Source: AC-69 sp963751665 (GTDB lineage: Bacteria > Actinomycetota > UBA4738 > HRBIN12). Taken from it: a stretch of 64,000 nt of DNA. The position numbers were made by a program, and so were the translations under genes. The stretch lies in the NCBI GenBank assembly GCA_963751665.1, contig CAVVVF010000010.1:124001-188000 (forward strand). Direction: 5' to 3'. The notes under the pieces are model-generated. The model ran no database searches and was not told where the DNA came from. It was given only the letters and a program-made list of their open reading frames with translations. Shown piece after piece: positions 34,211 to 44,293 of this stretch (position 1 is the stretch's first letter; each line of letters opens with the position of its first letter).

Positions 34211-35833
34211 ATGGCGAACGCGTACGACGCCGTCGTGATCGGCGGTGGCCACAACGGCCTCATCTCCGGGGCTTTCTTCGCCAAAGCCGGGGCGCGGACC
34301 GTAGTGCTGGAGGCCCGCGACAAGACCGGAGGCGCCGCCGACACCAGCGCGCCGTGGCCCGAGCACCCTGACTTCCGGGTGACGACCTACTCCTACGTGA
34401 TGAGCCTGATGCCGCCCACGATCATCCGGGAGCTTCAGCTGGAGCGCCACGGGTACAAGGTCACGCCGTTCGGTCCGTACTATCAGGCGTTCCCCGACGG
34501 ACGGTCCATCAAGGTCTACGCGGACGACGCGAACAAGAACTTCGAGTCGATCTCCCAGTTCTCCAAGAAGGACGCGGAGACCATGCCGACGTGGGACGCG
34601 TGGCTCTCCGGCGTGGCCGATGTGATGGGCCCCCTGCTGTTGCATGTTCCACCGAAGGTCGGATCCATGCGGCCCTCCGACCTCATCGAGCAGCTCCGCG
34701 TGGTGTGGAGCGCGCGCGGCCTCGGGGTCCGCGGCGTGGGCGACGTGACCCGGCTGTTCACGATGAGCGTCTCCGACCTCCTGGACGACTGGTTCGAGTC
34801 GGACGAGATCAAGGCCATGCTCACGATCAACGGCGTCATCGGGACGTGGGCCGGTCCCGACTCACCGGGCACGGCGTACGTGATGCTGCATCACTCGATC
34901 GGCGACGTCGGGGACGGCCACCTGGGGTCGTGGGGGTACCAGGAGGGTGGGATGGGCGGCGTGTCCGACGCCTGTCGAAGGGCCGCCGAATCCCTCGGAG
35001 CCGAGATCCGGACGGGCGCCCGGGTGGCCAGGATCCTGGTCCGCGGGGGCCGCGCCGTGGGGGTCGCCTTGGAGAGCGGCGAGGAGATCCGGGCGCCGGT
35101 GGTAGTCACCACCATCCATCCCCAGATCGCCTTCCTCCGGCTTCTGGACGCGCCGGAGCTTCCCGGCGACTTCGTCCGCGACATCGAGAACTGGAGGACG
35201 CGGAGCGGCGTGGTGAAGATCAACCTGGCCATCAGCGAGCTGCCGGACTTCATCGCCGATCCCGGGAAGGAGCTCCAGGACCACCACACGGGTTCGGTCG
35301 AGCTGTGCTTCTCGCCCCGGTACGCCGAGGAGGCGTTCCAGGACGCGCACCTGTTCCGCAAGGGCGCGGAGCGCCCGTTCGTGGATGGGGTCATCCCCAC
35401 GACGCTGGACAAGACGCTGATGCCGGAGGGCGTCCACAACTTCTCGATGTTCACGCAATGGGTCCCCGACGACTGGGCGGAGGAGCCCCACCGCGACGAG
35501 CTCGAGCAGTACGCCGACCGCGTCATCGACCTGTACGACTCCCTCGCGCCGAACTTCAAGGCATCGGTCATCGCGCGGCAGGTGCTCGGGCCCTACGACA
35601 TGGAGCAGGAGCTCGGTCTGATCGGCGGCAACATCTTCCACGGCGAGCTCTCGGTCGATCAGCTGTTCCACATGCGTCCGGCGCCCGGATACGCCGACTA
35701 CCGGACGCCCATCCGCGGCCTGTACCACGGCTCGTCGGCCACCCACGCCGGCGGGGGCGTCGTGGGCATCCCCGGCTGGCAGGCCTTCCGGCAGGCCAAG
35801 CGGGACCGGATGGTGTCCAGGCGCGCGCAGTAG
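34211..35833 (+). CDS. CrtI/PYROXD2-like FAD-dependent oxidoreductase
   Basis: A 540-residue flavoprotein. The N-terminal Rossmann site AVVIGGGHNGLISGAFFAKAG is followed by VVLEARDKTGGAADT, and the C-terminal FAD region is GLYHGSSATHAGGGVVGIPGWQAF. In overall layout it is like phytoene dehydrogenase/PYROXD2 proteins; no carotenoid genes are nearby, so carotenoid desaturation is unlikely. It is divergent from the TetR gene, carries a TetR-type operator over its promoter, and is followed after 10 bases by an NDP-forming acyl-CoA synthetase. A paralogue of identical repaired length (540 residues) lies at 42668. Substrate unknown. Confidence 0.85.
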   Translation: MANAYDAVVIGGGHNGLISGAFFAKAGARTVVLEARDKTGGAADTSAPWPEHPDFRVTTYSYVMSLMPPTIIRELQLERHGYKVTPFGPYYQAFPDGRSIKVYADDANKNFESISQFSKKDAETMPTWDAWLSGVADVMGPLLLHVPPKVGSMRPSDLIEQLRVVWSARGLGVRGVGDVTRLFTMSVSDLLDDWFESDEIKAMLTINGVIGTWAGPDSPGTAYVMLHHSIGDVGDGHLGSWGYQEGGMGGVSDACRRAAESLGAEIRTGARVARILVRGGRAVGVALESGEEIRAPVVVTTIHPQIAFLRLLDAPELPGDFVRDIENWRTRSGVVKINLAISELPDFIADPGKELQDHHTGSVELCFSPRYAEEAFQDAHLFRKGAERPFVDGVIPTTLDKTLMPEGVHNFSMFTQWVPDDWAEEPHRDELEQYADRVIDLYDSLAPNFKASVIARQVLGPYDMEQELGLIGGNIFHGELSVDQLFHMRPAPGYADYRTPIRGLYHGSSATHAGGGVVGIPGWQAFRQAKRDRMVSRRAQ

Positions 35834-35843
35834 CCTCCGAAGA

Positions 35844-37959
35844 GTGACCGCCTCGTCCGACTCGCGGGAAGAGGGGCGGACCGCGCTCCAGGCGATGCTC
35901 GAAGCGCGGTCGGTCGCCGTCGTGGGGGCGAGCGTCCGCGAGGGCTCGGTGGGAAACCAGAGCCTCGTGGAGCTCCTCGAGGGCGGCTTCGAGGGCGACG
36001 TCTACCCCGTCAACCCGAAGTACGAGGGGATCCTGGGATTGCGCTGCTACCCAGCGGTGGCCGACATCGGGTCGCCGGTCGACCTGGCCATCCTCGCGGT
36101 GGGGAACGCGCTCCTGGAAGAGCAGCTCCGGCTGGCCGCCGAGGCCGGGGCTCGTTCCGCCGTCATCTTCGCCAGCTGTCATGAGGCCCCGCGCGACGAC
36201 ACGCAGCCGCTCGCCGATCGGTTGGCGGCGATCGCCCGCGGCGCTGGCATGGCGGTGTGCGGGGGGAACTGCATGGGGTTCGCCAACCTGGAGAAGGGCG
36301 TACGAGCCCTGGGGTTCTACGAGCCGAAGGAGCTGCGGGCCGGGCCCGTCGCGTTCCTCAGCCATTCCGGCTCCGCCTTCTCCGCCCTGCTGCACAACGA
36401 TCGGGGGCTCTCGTTCAACGTGGCGGTCTCGTCGGGGCTTGGAGCTCGGGGCCACCGCCGCCGAGTACATCGGCTACGCGCTGTCGCTCGAGAGCACGAA
36501 GGTGATCGGGCTGTTCCTCGAGTCGATCCGCGACCCTGCCGGCTTCCTGGAGGCCCTTCGCGGGGCGAGCGAGCGCGACGTCCCGGTGGTGGCGCTGAAG
36601 GTGGGGAAGGAGGCGCTGACCCGCCGCATGGTGACCGCCCACTCGGGGGCCCTGGCCGGGGAGGACGGCGCGTACGAGGCCCTGTTCGAGGCCTACGGCG
36701 TGCTCCGGGTCCAGAGCCTGGACGAGATGGCCGACGCGCTGGCCTTGTTCGGTTCGGGCCGGAGGGCCGGGCCGGGAGGGCTGGCCAGCGTGCACGACTC
36801 GGGGGGCGAGCGAGCCCTGCTGGTCGATTCGGCGGCGGCCGTCGGGGTGCCGCTCGCGAACATCTCGGAGGAGACCACGAGGCGTCTGTCTGAGCTGTTG
36901 GAGGAGGGGCTCCTCCCGGTCAATCCCCTCGACTTCTGGGGGACCGGGCGCGACGCGCACGAGGTCGTGACGGGCTGCATGCGGGCGCTGCTGGAGGATC
37001 CCGACGCTGCGGCCCTCGCGTTCAGCGTCGATCTCACCACCGAGGACCAACCCGACGAAGGGTACATCCGCATGGCGGAGGCGGTGTTTCCGGACACCGA
37101 GAAGCCGATCGCCATGCTGTCGAACTTCGCGAGCGGGATCGACCGGGACGATGCCAGGCGCCTGGAGGTTTCGGGGATCCCCGTCCTGGAGGGGACGCTG
37201 ACCGGGCTCGCGGCGTTCAGGCATCTGTTCGAGTACCGCGACCACCGCTCGTTGCCCCCGATCGAGGGGACGACTCCTGTACCGCTCCAGGTGCGCGAGT
37301 ACTGGCAGGAGCGCCTTTCGATCACCGACCCGTTGTACGAAACCGAGGCCCTTTCACTCCTGTCGGACTTCGGCGTCCCCGTGGTGCCCGTTTCGTTGGT
37401 CGGATCCCTGGACGACGCCGTCGCGGCGGCCGAGCGCCTGGGGTTCCCGGTCGCGATGAAGACGGCGGACAGGGAGGTGCAGCACAAGTCGGACGTGGGC
37501 GGCGTGAGGCTCGGGCTCGAAGATCGCACGGCCCTCGCCGATGCCTATGGCGAGCTGAGCGCGTCGTTGGGCTCCGCGGTCACCGTCGCGGCGATGGCGC
37601 CTCCCGGCGTCGAGATGCACCTCGGCCTCGTTCGCGACGAACAGTTCGGGCCGCTCGTGGTGGTCGCGGCGGGAGGCGTGCTGGTCGAGGTCCTGAACGA
37701 CCGGCGCCTGGCGCTGCCACCGCTCGACGCGGCGCGCGCTAGGCGCCTGATCGACCGGCTGAAAGTCCGGCCGCTGCTCGACGGTGTCCGAGGGCAGGCT
37801 CCGGCCGACGTCGACAAGCTGGCCGATGCGGTGGTCGCCCTTTCGTGGTTGGCCCACGACCTCGGCGAGCGCATCGAGGCCCTTGATGCGAACCCGGTGG
37901 TCGCGGGCGTCGACGGCTGCGTCGCCGTCGACGCCCTGGTGATCCCAGCGCGGAGCTGA
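35844..37959 (+). CDS. NDP-forming acyl-CoA synthetase, one apparent frameshift
   Basis: A paralogue of the enzyme at 14086, 704 residues when repaired. The CoA-binding domain begins LEARSVAVVGASVREGSVGNQSL, the phosphohistidine lies in RMVTAHSGALAGEDGAY, and the ATP-grasp domain contains FPVAMKTADREVQHKSDVGGVRLGL and ALDANPVVAG. The frame breaks at about 36441, where one extra G turns SSGLELGATAAEYIGYALS into a nonsense reading. It follows the TetR-controlled flavoprotein by 10 bases and is likely under the same operator, so the flavoprotein product may be an acid or acyl-CoA. Confidence 0.86.
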
Positions 37960-37964
37960 AGCGG

Positions 37965-39386
37965 TTAGAGCGGGCTGGTGACGGGCACGGTGCCGGGCAC
38001 CCAGCCCGGGTAGTTCTGGGGGAAATCGAAGGCGTTCCCGTAGCACCTCAGGTGGCCGAGGGGCTCGGCGTCCGTCCTTGGGTCCTTCGTGAAGTCGAAG
38101 GCGTGCTCGAAGTTGTGGGTCCGCTCGATCCGCTGCGTGAGATGTGGCAGGCCCCAGTTGTCCTCGATGAACTTGAGCGGCGTGGAGAACTCGCCCACCT
38201 CGTGGTCGATCAGGCCCCGTTTGGCGTAGGGCGAGATGACCAGCGCCGGAACACGGATCCCCAACCCCACGTCGTCCACGACCGGCGGAAGCACGTGGTC
38301 GTAGAAGCCGCCCCACTCGTCCCAGGCCAGAAAGATGGCCGTGTGTATCCACGCGTCGCTCTTCATCACCGCGTTCACGATGTCGGTGACCCAGTTCTGG
38401 GCGAAGCACGTGGAGAACGGGGGATGGTCCGACAGCTCGAAGCGTGGGGTCACCCACGTGACCGCAGGTAGCCGGTTAGCCTCGATGTCGGCGACCAGCT
38501 GGCCCACCGGCCGCGTGTGCTCGTGGAAGGCGTCGGTGTGGAAGATCGGCCCGATCCCGTTCAGGGCGTTCCAGAAATACCCGGCCTGTCCCGGCACGGC
38601 CGCGTAGTAGGCCCAGTCCACGCCGATCTGCGACAGCTGTTGGGGGACCGTGGGGAAGGCGAAGCAGGAGTCGTGCTTCGTCAGGTTCCCCTTGTCGTCC
38701 TTGACGAACACGAAGACGTCGTTGCCGACGGCGTCGCAACCCCAACTCTTGAACTTCTTCCCCTCGACGACCGTGGTCTCGATGTTCTCCGGGTTGTCGA
38801 TGGCCCCTCCGGACTGCCCGGCGACGAAGAAGAAGTGGTTCGGGTACGAGGGCCCACCGACGGAGGCGAAGAAGTTGTCGCAGAGCACGTAGTCGCGCGC
38901 CCACGAGTAATAGTTGCGGACCTGGTCCGGGTCGTACTGCGAGTAGGCGTACACGGGTCCGTAGATGCCGCCGTCGAACGCGTCCAGCTTCCCGCCGTTC
39001 AGGCAGTTCAGATGGGCAGCCCGGTCGTGCGGGAGGTCGCCGGGGAGCCACTCGGGGCACCGGATCAGTGGTACCTCCTTCCCCTCCTTCAGCCCCATGG
39101 TGACCCCGTTCGCGCCGGGGTACTTCCCGAACACGTTGTCGAAGCTCCGGTTCTCCATCATCAGGTAGATCACGCGCTTGATCGGCCATTGCGTGTCGAT
39201 GGCCGGCGTTGTGTCGGTGACCCTCGGGATGACCTTGCCGCCGGTGCAGGAGAAGAGCGTCGCCCCGGCAATTCCCATGGCCGAGCGGGTGAGGAATTGA
39301 CGGCGCGACACTCGCTCGTGCGGCGCGCGTTCGAACCCGGATCCCCCGCGCGGCTCCGCGGGCGGAGAGTCATGAGGGGGTGGCAT
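37965..39386 (-). CDS. TAT-exported phosphoesterase (phospholipase C/acid phosphatase family)
   Basis: A 473-residue protein of the phosphoesterase family that includes bacterial phospholipase C and AcpA. The N-terminal region has a twin-arginine motif VSRRQFLTRSAMGIAGATLFSC, so it is exported folded and may be lipid-anchored at Cys47. The catalytic-region motif IKRVIYLMMENRSFDNVFGKYPG carries the metal-binding E-N-R-S-F-D. Later blocks include LPAVTWVTPRFELSDHPP, FLAWDEWGGFYDHVLPPVVDDVGLGIRVPALVISPYAKRG and VPGTVPVTSP. It would release phosphate or head groups from lipids or phosphate esters outside the cell. Confidence 0.88.
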   Translation of the reverse strand: MPPPHDSPPAEPRGGSGFERAPHERVSRRQFLTRSAMGIAGATLFSCTGGKVIPRVTDTTPAIDTQWPIKRVIYLMMENRSFDNVFGKYPGANGVTMGLKEGKEVPLIRCPEWLPGDLPHDRAAHLNCLNGGKLDAFDGGIYGPVYAYSQYDPDQVRNYYSWARDYVLCDNFFASVGGPSYPNHFFFVAGQSGGAIDNPENIETTVVEGKKFKSWGCDAVGNDVFVFVKDDKGNLTKHDSCFAFPTVPQQLSQIGVDWAYYAAVPGQAGYFWNALNGIGPIFHTDAFHEHTRPVGQLVADIEANRLPAVTWVTPRFELSDHPPFSTCFAQNWVTDIVNAVMKSDAWIHTAIFLAWDEWGGFYDHVLPPVVDDVGLGIRVPALVISPYAKRGLIDHEVGEFSTPLKFIEDNWGLPHLTQRIERTHNFEHAFDFTKDPRTDAEPLGHLRCYGNAFDFPQNYPGWVPGTVPVTSPL

Positions 39387-39442
39387 CGGTGCCCGAGGCT
39401 ATCAAGGAACATGCGGAACGGTATCCTCCCGTCCCAGCCTCC

Positions 39443-40135
39443 ATGAAGCTCGAGGGATACAAGACCACGCGCAAGTTTTCCTTGCCGGTCGTCGCATTGG
39501 TTGCCGTCGCGCTGGCCGCGTGCGGCGACTCCGGCGACGCCGCAGGCTCGGCATCGCCCACTGCACCTCCGCCGGTGTCACCGACGGTCGTCGGCCCGAC
39601 CACCTCGCCGGTCCCGCCGCCGCCGACGCCCGCCACGCCCCGGCCGACGGACGGCCCAGCCGTAGCGACCTGCGTCAACGGTTGGGCCACACCCCCCCGG
39701 AACTCGCAGCCCTACCTCCAACCGCTCGGCATCATCCGGCGGACCACGGGGATCGAGGGGCCTCTCGTCGTGGTGGACATGCGCTCCTTCACGGGTCCGG
39801 AATCTCCCCCTTCGGAGCAGGGCTACATCGTGGACGTGGCGCGGTGGTACGTGAAGCTGTACGCGAAGGACGACCCGGCGTTCCAGGGCAGGTTCCTCGT
39901 CGAGGCCCGCAGGTTCGGCCGAGGGGTCGCGGCTGTGGCGTCCTATGGCTCGCACGGGTGGCGCTCGCCGAACTGGATCGGGTTCCAGTGGGACAGCGCC
40001 GACACGACGCCGAAGGCCTATCCGGGCCTGCCTGGGCAATGGGAGGGGATCCCGTACGACTTCGTGAAGGGTGGAGGCGGCCTCACGATCCCTGGGTTGC
40101 CCCGCGACGTGGCCGGCTGCCTGGGCGGTACCTAG
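39443..40135 (+). CDS. Hypothetical secreted lipoprotein
   Basis: A 230-residue protein with a lipoprotein signal (KLEGYKTTRKFSLPVVALVAVALAAC). A Pro/Thr/Ser-rich linker follows (SPTAPPPVSPTVVGPTTSPVPPPPTPATPRPT), then a compact domain with several tryptophans (GWRSPNWIGFQWDSADTTPKAYPGLPGQWEGIPYDFVKGGGG) and two Cys. I do not recognise the domain. ATG 39443 is chosen because it gives a proper signal peptide; the frame is open further up. A TATCCTCC element at 39422 may be its -10. Confidence 0.7.
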   Translation: MKLEGYKTTRKFSLPVVALVAVALAACGDSGDAAGSASPTAPPPVSPTVVGPTTSPVPPPPTPATPRPTDGPAVATCVNGWATPPRNSQPYLQPLGIIRRTTGIEGPLVVVDMRSFTGPESPPSEQGYIVDVARWYVKLYAKDDPAFQGRFLVEARRFGRGVAAVASYGSHGWRSPNWIGFQWDSADTTPKAYPGLPGQWEGIPYDFVKGGGGLTIPGLPRDVAGCLGGT

Positions 40136-40263
40136 GCACGCCTGCCGGCCCTATCCCGATCACGGAGATGCGGTCTGCGCTCTCAAGGTCCGCGGCCCAA
40201 GTCCCGATTGCTGCATGAGCGGCCCTGCCGCTTGTGACCGCGCCGCCGCGAGCAGGACAAGGG

Positions 40264-40827
40264 ATGGATCAGACCGACACGAACGAGACATGGGCCACGC
40301 CGAGCGCTCCCCCAGGGATCGGCGCGGCACCCTCCATGCGGTTCACCCCTCCTCCACCTGCCGCGGAGCCTGCCTACGCCAGCCTCGGGTCGCGGGCGAA
40401 GGCCCTGATCATCGACCTCCTCCTGTCCCTCGTCGTCGTCGTCCCCCTGGCTGCGCTCTCGGACGGCATCAGCTCGTCGAACGGGTTCTTGCGGATCCAG
40501 CTCAGCGGCCCGCCGCTTCTCCTTGCGATGGTCCTGTGGGTGGCGTACATGACGCTGATGGAAGGGAAGTACGGGGCTTCGTTAGGCAAGCGCGCCACCC
40601 GGATTCGCGTGGTCACCGAGGAGGGATTGCCCATCGACCTGGAGGCCGCCCTGATCCGCAACGTCCTCAGGTTCCTTGACGCGTTCCCCTATGTCGTCCC
40701 GTACCTGCTGGGAGCCATCGTCGCCAGTCGATCGCCGATGAAGCAACGGTTCGGCGACCGGGTGGCCGAGACCATCGTGATCTCCCACACATCGGCCGAG
40801 CAGCCCGGGGGTCTCGGCGCCGCATGA
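40264..40827 (+). CDS. RDD-family membrane protein
   Basis: A 187-residue membrane protein. After a Pro-rich N terminus comes the RDD core: LGSRAKALIIDLLLSLVVVVPLAAL (first helix with R and D), then LLLAMVLWVAYMTLMEGKYGASLGKRATRIRVVTEEGLPIDLEAALIRNVLRFLDAFPYVV, in which the Arg, Asp and Lys pattern is typical, and SPMKQRFGDRVAETIVI. ATG 40264 follows AGGACAAGGG; a GTG at 40234 is possible. The function of RDD proteins is mostly undefined (some are ion exchangers). The gene may originally have continued into the PsbP-like region downstream. Confidence 0.76.
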   Translation: MDQTDTNETWATPSAPPGIGAAPSMRFTPPPPAAEPAYASLGSRAKALIIDLLLSLVVVVPLAALSDGISSSNGFLRIQLSGPPLLLAMVLWVAYMTLMEGKYGASLGKRATRIRVVTEEGLPIDLEAALIRNVLRFLDAFPYVVPYLLGAIVASRSPMKQRFGDRVAETIVISHTSAEQPGGLGAA

Positions 40828-40935
40828 ACGGCCCGTTCCCCAGGCGGCGGCACCCCAGGCGAAACCGCCGGCGTCGGTCACGGGACCATCACCCTCGGCC
40901 GAGGTGATCGAGCCGCCCGTCGCTTCAGGCTCCGG

Positions 40936-41425
40936 GTGGTCCTGATCCCGGTGTTGGCTCTGGCTCTCATCGCGGGTGGGGGACATGTGTTCCTGTCGCT
41001 GCGCGGCGGCTGCTCCGTCGCGGAGGGCACCTACGACTGTCACGGCGTCGGCTTCAGCTACCCGAGCTCGTGGTCGGCGATCGACGACGTGGGAATCGTG
41101 CCCCCCGGGAAACCCGGAGTTCGTCGACATCGTTGGCCTGGATCAGCTGAACAACGTGCAGCTCCATGGGTTCCGGATGAGCCGGCCGGTCGACGACTCC
41201 AACGTCAAGCAGTTCAAGGGGCCGACCCGGGTGGAGGTCGGAGGGGTCCAGGGCTTTCGCCTGCAGGTCGAGGGGGCCATCGGCGACCAGGCCGTCACCT
41301 TCACGGGTTCGCGCTCGTCCAGGGAAACGAACGAGTACTTCCTGGCCTGCGTGTCCACGCCGGACCACGCTCGCGACATCCGTCAGGGATGCCAGCAGGT
41401 GATGAGGACCTTCCACGTGAGCTGA
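40936..41425 (+). CDS. Membrane-anchored PsbP-like domain protein, frameshifted
   Basis: A GTG at 40936 begins VVLIPVLALALIAGGGHVFLSL, one membrane helix, followed by an extracytoplasmic domain GVGFSYPSSWSAIDD..., which looks like the PsbP/DUF1795-type fold common in lipoproteins. One extra A in the AAA at 41110-41112 breaks the frame; corrected, it reads VPPGNPEFVDIVGLDQLNNVQLHGF to QGCQQVMRTFHVS, 162 residues. The 108 bases between the RDD stop and this start read as a Pro/Ala-rich linker in one frame, so both parts may be one RDD-linker-PsbP protein. The assignment is tentative. Confidence 0.55.
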
Positions 41426-41429
41426 CCGC

Positions 41430-42584
41430 TCAGGCGCAGGTCACCGAGCCCCGGACGGTCAACGTGGCACGCCGATTCGCGGTGTCGTGGTAGCCCACCG
41501 CCCACACCGTTCCGTCGAGGGCCACGGCCGCCGACATCAAGGCGTCGGAGCCGGGAACGCCCGGTCCCTTCACGATCGCCCAGCCGGTGCCGTCGAACCG
41601 CTGGACCAGGGCGCGGGTCAGGCCGTTCGTCGCCGTCGGGCTGGACCCCACGGCCCATGCCTCGTCGGCCGAGACCGCGGCGATGCCCTGGAGGGTCCCC
41701 TGGCGACGAGCGGCCCCGGCATCGGCCCACACCGTCCCGTTCCATCGCAGGATGGAGGAGCCGACCGCCAACGCGCCGTCGCCGGGCACCGATGCCATGG
41801 CCAGGAGTTGGCCCCGCCCGGGGACGGGGATCCGGCGCCACCGCTTGCCGGTGAACTGGAACGCAAGCGGCCGGTCCCCCTGCGCTCCGACGGCCCAGGC
41901 GTCATCGGAGGACACGGCAGTGACGCCCCGAAGGACGCTCGGCCCCGGGGGAGCCGGCAGGGTCTCGGCGGCCCATTCCTTCCCGTCCCACCGCAGGATG
42001 AGCGCCTGTTGCGTGCCCAGCTCAGCGCTTCCCGACGCGCCCACGGCCCACACCGTCCTGCCGGCGGCCGCCACCCCGTACAGGGCCGCACCGCCGGCGA
42101 TGGCGGGAGCCGGGGACAGGCTCCAGCCGGCACCGTCCCAGCGCTCGATCAACGGGAGGTCCTCGACGCCGTTCGACGTCCGGCCCACGGCCCAGACGTC
42201 CTCGGGCCCGGCTGGGGCAACAGCGTTCAGCACGTTCACGGTGCCGGCGTTCGGCGTCGCGGTCAACACCCACAGCTGGCCGTCCCATCGCTCGACGAGG
42301 GTCGAGGTGGGTGCCTCGGGGGGGCCGAAGCCACCGACCGCCCACATCTCCCCGTCGGATGCCGCCGCCACCGCGAGCAGCTGGTTCCCCTGCTCATCGG
42401 GATCGATGCTCGGGAGCACGTCCCAGCTGGCCTCGCAGGTCGGGGAGGGCGAAGCCGTCACCGAGGGCGTGGGCAGGGGCTGGCTGGCCTCCGGGCGAAC
42501 GGCCTCGAACGTGAACAGCGTGGCCGCCGTGATCGTTGCCGCCACCACGCCGTTCCGGATGGCCCGTCGTTGGATGGGATCCAC
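41430..42584 (-). CDS. Membrane-anchored seven-blade beta-propeller protein (WAVG repeats)
   Basis: A 384-residue protein. Residues 1-30 give a basic start and one hydrophobic helix (RNGVVAATITAATLFTFEAV), followed by a Pro/Ser/Thr linker. Then come seven repeats of about 45 residues of the form AVAAxSxDxxWAVGxx...LxxRWDGxxW, for example PEDVWAVGRTSNGVEDLPLIERWDGAGW and ADEAWAVGSSPTATNGLTRALVQRFDGTGW. One repeat is degenerate (GDGALAVGSS). The number suits a closed seven-blade propeller outside the membrane. No catalytic motif is visible; binding or structural roles are possible. Confidence 0.78.
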   Translation of the reverse strand: MDPIQRRAIRNGVVAATITAATLFTFEAVRPEASQPLPTPSVTASPSPTCEASWDVLPSIDPDEQGNQLLAVAAASDGEMWAVGGFGPPEAPTSTLVERWDGQLWVLTATPNAGTVNVLNAVAPAGPEDVWAVGRTSNGVEDLPLIERWDGAGWSLSPAPAIAGGAALYGVAAAGRTVWAVGASGSAELGTQQALILRWDGKEWAAETLPAPPGPSVLRGVTAVSSDDAWAVGAQGDRPLAFQFTGKRWRRIPVPGRGQLLAMASVPGDGALAVGSSILRWNGTVWADAGAARRQGTLQGIAAVSADEAWAVGSSPTATNGLTRALVQRFDGTGWAIVKGPGVPGSDALMSAAVALDGTVWAVGYHDTANRRATLTVRGSVTCA

Positions 42585-42667
42585 GCCGAGAAGACGCTAA
42601 CCCGGCGCGGCCCGGTTCGCCGCCAAGATTGGCGCACTGAATCGCGGGACAGTACCCTCCGGCCGTC

Positions 42668-44293
42668 GTGAGGCCGTCCAAACGCGACGTCGTGGTGATC
42701 GGCGGGGGCCACAACGGGCTGGCGTGCGCCGCGTACCTGGCCCGGGCCGGCCTCGACGTGCTGGTCCTGGAGCGCCGCGAGGTCGTGGGCGGCGCGGCGG
42801 TGACCGAGGAGCCCTGGCCCGGCTACCGGATCTCCAGCGCGAGCTACGTGGTGAGCCTGATGCCGCCCAGGATCGTCCAGGAGCTGCAGCTCGAGCGGCA
42901 CGGCTACCAGGTCTCCATCATCTCGCCCGACTACTTCGTGCCGTTCCCCGACGGGACCGTCGCTCACGCTGTGGGGCGACGTGGCCCGTGACGCCGAGAA
43001 CATCGCGCGGTTTTCCAAGCGGGATGCCGACGCGTACGTGGAGTTCGACCGCTACTTCGATCGGGTGGCCGGGCTGTTGAAGGACCTCCTGTTCGTCGTT
43101 CCTCCGAACGTCCGCATGCGCGAGATGGCGCGGTGGGTGCGGACGGCGGGGAGGATCCGAAGCTGGACGGGCCGGGACGTGCACGAGATGGTCCGGCTGT
43201 TCACGATGAGCGCCGCCGACTTCCTCGACGAGTGGTTCGAGGACGAGCGGGTGAAGGGCGCGCTGGCCACGCAGGCGGTGATCGGGGCGTGGTGCGGCCC
43301 GATGTCGCCCGGCTCCGCGTACGTGCTGATGCACCACTGGATCGGCGAGGTGGCCGGACATGCGGGCGCCTGGGGTTGGGTCCGGGGCGGCATGGGCGGC
43401 GTCTCCAGGGCCATCGCCCGCGCGGCAGAGTCGGCCGGCGCGGAGATCCGCACGGGCGCCGAGGTGCAGCGGGTGGCCATCGCCGGGAGCGGCCGTTCGG
43501 TGGGGGTGGAGCTCTCGGACGGCTCGCTCGTACGGGCCAGGCGTGTCGTGTCGAACGCGCACCCCATCACGACGTATCTGGATCTGGTGGGGGAAGACCG
43601 GCTGCCCGATGAGGTCGTTCGCGACATCAAGCGCTACCGCACGCGGAGCGGCTCGGTGAAGGTGAACGTCGGCGCTGTCCGAGCTGCCGTCGTTCCCCTC
43701 ATGGGACCAGGGCGGCGAGCTCCACCGGGGCCTGTCCGCCGTCTCGCCGTCCATCGAGTACCTCGAGCGGGCCTGGGACGACGCGAAGTACGGCCGCTCG
43801 AGCGAGCATCCGTACGTGGAGGTCGTGTTCCCCACCGCGCACGAACAGGGCCTGGCCCCGCAGGGCAAGCACGTGATGCTGGCGTTCTGCCAGTACGGGC
43901 CGTACGAGCTTCGGGAGGGCTCGTGGGACGACGAGCGTGACGCGGTTCGGGAAGCGGGTGATCGAGACCGTGGGCCAGTTCGCACCGAACCTCGCCGGTG
44001 CGGTGGAGCACATGGAGGTCCTGGCCCCGCCCGACATCGAGGCCCGGTTCGGGCTGATCGGGGGGAACATCATGCAGGGCGAGCTCTCGCCCGACCAGAT
44101 GTTCTCGTTCCGGCCCATCCCGTTCTACGGCGACTACCGCACGCCGGTGCCCGGGCTGTACCTGTGTGGAGGAGGGACCCATCCCGGCGGGGGCGTGATG
44201 GCAGTGCCGGGGAGAAACGCGGCCACGGTGGTGCTCCGCGACCACAAGCGGGGGACTGTGGTGGACCGCCTGAGGATCCGGGGCCGGTCCTAG
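42668..44293 (+). CDS. CrtI/PYROXD2-like FAD-dependent oxidoreductase, three apparent frameshifts
   Basis: A paralogue of the flavoprotein at 34211. GTG 42668 starts RPSKRDVVVIGGGHNGLACAAYLARAGLDVLVLERREVVGGAAVTEEPWPGYRISSASYVVSLMPPRIVQELQLERHGY. One extra base at about 42960, 43674 and 43933 each shifts the frame; removing all three gives 540 residues, the same length as the paralogue, with no loss of motif (GLIGGNIMQGELSPDQMFSFRP, YLCGGGTHPGGGVMAVPGRNAA). That match argues the breaks are not biological. The amidase gene starts directly after the stop. Substrate unknown. Confidence 0.82.

Noticed and set aside
34211..35833. Carotenoid desaturase (crtI) assignment
   Set aside because: The fold is CrtI-like, but there is no phytoene synthase or other carotenoid gene nearby, and the acyl-CoA gene context points elsewhere; only the family name is used.
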